DNA of 7,397 nucleotides from Terriglobia bacterium (GTDB taxonomy: Bacteria; Acidobacteriota; Terriglobia; UBA7540), in assembly GCA_020072905.1 (NCBI GenBank), contig JAIQGB010000369.1:1-7397 (forward strand). The letters run 5' to 3'. Both the position numbers and the translations under genes were made by a program. The notes under the pieces were generated by a model. It was not told the origin of the DNA. It saw nothing but the letters and a program-made list of their open reading frames with translations, and searched no databases. Numbering within the stretch: the stretch's first letter is position 1; each line of letters opens with the position of its first letter. Below, one piece after another: positions 5,591 through 7,397 of the stretch.

Positions 5591-6454
5591 ATGCAGGTCC
5601 ATGGAATGACCCGGCGAGAAATGTTGGCGAGCCTGGCCGTGGGAAGCCTCGCACTGCACGTCAAGCGTCTCAGGGCGGCCGCGCCGGGCTTCAAGATCGG
5701 CGCTTGCGACTGGACGCTCGGCAAGCGGACTGACCCATCGGCTCTCGAGTTTGCCAAAGCTCTGGGCCTGGATGGAATCATGGTCGATCTGGGGAACTGG
5801 CGGGACGACCTGCCGCTGCGCAAGCCGGAGCTGCAGAAGAAGTATCTGGAGAAGTCGAATCAGATCGGCTTGCCGGTGGCTTCCCTCGCCATCGGCACGC
5901 TGAACGAGATCCCGTTGAAGAGCGACCCGCGGGCCGAGCAGTGGCTCTCTGACAGCGTTGATGTCGCGCAAGCGATGGGATTGCGTGTCGTGCTCGTGCC
6001 GTTCTTCGCCAAGGGCGACTTGCGAAACGATCCGGCGGGGAAGGATGCCGTCGTCGAGAGCCTCAAGCGGGTGGCGCCCAAGGCGGAGAAGGCCGGAGTC
6101 GTTCTCGGCGTGGAGAGCTGGCTCAGCGCCCCGGAGCACGTGGAGATTCTCGACCGCGTCGGCTCGCCGGCCGTCGAGGTCTACTACGATGTGGGCAATT
6201 CTCAGAAAGCGGGCTACGACATCTTCAAAGAGATTCACTCCCTCGGCAAGCGTATCTGCGAATTTCACGCCAAAGATAACGACGATCTCTATGGAAAGGG
6301 CACGATGAATTTTCCCGAGGTGCGAAAGGCCATGGATGACATCGGCTACCGTGGCTGGATGCAGATTGGAGGAACCAAACTGACGCTTGGTATCGCGGAG
6401 AGCATCCGATACGACTTGAACTACTTGCGTGGCGTGTTTCCCCGCGAAGTCTAG
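5591..6454 (+). CDS. Tat-signal xylose-isomerase-like TIM-barrel protein (sugar phosphate isomerase/epimerase)
   Basis: A 287-residue protein of the AP-endonuclease-2/xylose-isomerase-like TIM-barrel superfamily, with a Tat-type start MTRREMLASLAVGSLAL (6-22). ATG 5591 has GGGAGGT upstream; ATG 5606 is an alternative start. Barrel landmarks are KIGACDWTLGK (35-45), GLDGIMVDLG (59-68), VVLGVESW (170-177), YYDVGN (198-203) and CEFHAKDND (223-231). The expected metal ligands E175, D200 and H226 are present. The fourth ligand, usually the glutamate of a GW-x-x-I-E motif, is glycine: GYRGWMQIGG has G260 (GGA). The family isomerises or epimerises keto-sugars and similar compounds; its substrate is not known here. 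Downstream of the Gfo/Idh/MocA gene and probably co-transcribed, it likely works on the same exported sugar derivative. Confidence 0.85.
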   Translation: MQVHGMTRREMLASLAVGSLALHVKRLRAAAPGFKIGACDWTLGKRTDPSALEFAKALGLDGIMVDLGNWRDDLPLRKPELQKKYLEKSNQIGLPVASLAIGTLNEIPLKSDPRAEQWLSDSVDVAQAMGLRVVLVPFFAKGDLRNDPAGKDAVVESLKRVAPKAEKAGVVLGVESWLSAPEHVEILDRVGSPAVEVYYDVGNSQKAGYDIFKEIHSLGKRICEFHAKDNDDLYGKGTMNFPEVRKAMDDIGYRGWMQIGGTKLTLGIAESIRYDLNYLRGVFPREV

Positions 6455-6495
6455 TCGCGATGTGACCGCGCTCTCGCCGCCGGGAGGAATTCCGA

Positions 6496-6501
6496 TATAA
6501 T
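6496..6501 (+). promoter_or_regulatory. Putative -10 box (TATAAT) for gatB
   Basis: A perfect TATAAT stands out in GC-rich intergenic sequence, 59 bases before the gatB start. I see no good -35 element at the standard distance and no extended TG. A promoter here would make gatB independent of the upstream sugar genes. Confidence 0.45.
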
Positions 6502-6560
6502 GGCTGACTCCCGCTGGGCAAGTTGGCGCTTTCGGGGCGTGGCAAGAGGGAAATCGAATC

Positions 6561-7397
6561 ATGTCGGTTGCTGGTGACGTCCGCATCCAATACGAGGCCG
6601 TGATCGGGCTGGAAGTGCACGTCCAGCTCCTCACCAAGTCCAAGATCTTCTGCTCCTGCTCGACGCGCTTCGGCGACCCGCCGAACTCCAACACCTGTCC
6701 CGTCTGCCTGGGCCTGCCCGGAGCACTGCCGGTGCTTAACCGCGAAGCGGTGACGATGGCGATGAAGGCGGCGCTGGCGCTTAACTGCTCGATCAATCCG
6801 CGCTCGCGTTTTGCCCGCAAGAATTACTTCTATCCCGACTTGCCCAAGGGCTATCAGATCTCCCAGTACGACGAGCCGCTCTCCGCAAACGGTTGGATTG
6901 AAATTGAAGTAAACGGCGCGCGCCAGCGCATCGGGATTACCCGCGTGCATCTCGAGGAAGATGCGGGCAAATCCCTGCACGAAGGGTTTGCGGATTCCGG
7001 CGAGAAATCCTACATCGACCTCAACCGCACGGGCGTGCCGCTGATCGAAGTCGTCAGCGAACCCGATCTGCGCACGCCCGACGAGGCTTACGATTACTTG
7101 ACGCGGCTGAAGACCGTGATGCTGTATCTCGAAGTCTCCGACTGCAACATGGAAGAGGGCAGCCTGCGCGTGGACGCCAACGTCAGCGTGCGACCCGCGG
7201 GGGCGAGGGAGTTCGGGACCAAGGTCGAGGTGAAGAATCTGAATTCTCTCCGTTTTCTCCAGAAGGCGTTAGCGTACGAGATTGATCGTCTGATTGAAGT
7301 CATCGAGACCGGCGGCGAGATCGTTCAGGACACCCGGCTCTTCGACAGCCGCGAGGGGCGCACTTACGGGATGCGGACGAAAGAGTACGCGCACGAC
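6561..7397 (+). CDS. gatB: Aspartyl/glutamyl-tRNA(Asn/Gln) amidotransferase subunit B, 3' end cut by window
   Basis: The first 279 codons of GatB, the tRNA-binding and ATP-using subunit of the GatCAB complex. The complex converts Glu-tRNA(Gln) to Gln-tRNA(Gln), and Asp-tRNA(Asn) to Asn-tRNA(Asn), in the cytoplasm, using ammonia made by GatA. The protein opens with YEAVIGLEVHVQLLTKSKIF. The zinc site is formed by C31, C33, C46 and C49 (CSC and CPVC), followed by LGLPGALPVLN. Further family hallmarks are RKNYFYPDLPKGYQISQYD, HLEEDAGKS, the signature NRTGVPLIEVVSEPDLR, and SLRVDANVSVR. ATG 6561 is preceded by AGAGGGA at about ten bases. The 3' part (rest of the core, helical and tail domains, about 200 residues) lies beyond the window. 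No gatA or gatC is adjacent upstream. Confidence 0.97.
   Translation, partial: MSVAGDVRIQYEAVIGLEVHVQLLTKSKIFCSCSTRFGDPPNSNTCPVCLGLPGALPVLNREAVTMAMKAALALNCSINPRSRFARKNYFYPDLPKGYQISQYDEPLSANGWIEIEVNGARQRIGITRVHLEEDAGKSLHEGFADSGEKSYIDLNRTGVPLIEVVSEPDLRTPDEAYDYLTRLKTVMLYLEVSDCNMEEGSLRVDANVSVRPAGAREFGTKVEVKNLNSLRFLQKALAYEIDRLIEVIETGGEIVQDTRLFDSREGRTYGMRTKEYAHD

Noticed and set aside
6500..6577. 25-residue ORF (MADSRWASWRF...) before and overlapping the gatB start
   Set aside because: Its ATG overlaps the TATAAT box and would sit upstream of the transcription start; gatB has its own RBS in another frame.
5414..6820. 468-codon minus-strand open frame
   Set aside because: It is a shadow across the isomerase and gatB genes, caused by GC-rich codon use; it has no domain signature.

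Overview
The window looks like chromosomal DNA from a GC-rich, Gram-negative soil-type bacterium. Acidobacteriota is my best guess, with Verrucomicrobiota or Planctomycetota as alternatives. The reasons are a pair of Tat-exported sugar-oxidoreductase and sugar-isomerase proteins typical of those phyla, a GatCAB subunit, and a periplasmic-type B12 importer. The assignment is inference from gene style only.

Layout. (1) Positions 1-816, minus strand: a 3'-truncated gene for an SH3-like-domain protein. Its N-terminus is fused in frame to a fragment of NAD-dependent DNA ligase (ligA-like, about 885-733). (2) Positions about 877-1172, plus strand: the conserved 3' two-thirds of a cobalamin riboswitch, followed by an expression platform. 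The platform has an intrinsic terminator and a mutually exclusive antiterminator. (3) Positions 1209-4033, plus strand: a B12-importer operon, btuF (periplasmic binding protein), btuC (permease) and a btuD-like ATPase. A 14-copy AAAGGAC array separates btuC from btuD, and the btuD frame has no usable start before GTG 3347, inside the conserved fold. (4) Positions 4034-4253: a non-coding spacer, possibly holding a coding relic on the minus strand. (5) Positions 4254-5498 and 5591-6454: a Tat-signal Gfo/Idh/MocA oxidoreductase and a Tat-signal xylose-isomerase-like TIM-barrel protein. (6) From 6561 to the window end: gatB, cut by the window edge, preceded by a perfect TATAAT.

How it fits together. 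Riboswitch plus btuFCD is a classic arrangement: enough intracellular cobalamin folds the leader, the terminator forms, and import genes are shut off. What is unusual is the state of the locus. The 5' part of the aptamer and any promoter are replaced by ligA-derived sequence, and btuD has lost its start around an expanded repeat. Either the B12 locus has been rearranged or is decaying, or the ligA join is an assembly chimera. The two Tat proteins probably act together on an exported or periplasmic sugar derivative, with unknown substrate.

I see no entirely new system. The strongest leads are the ligA/riboswitch junction, the attenuator, and the repeat plus missing start at btuD.
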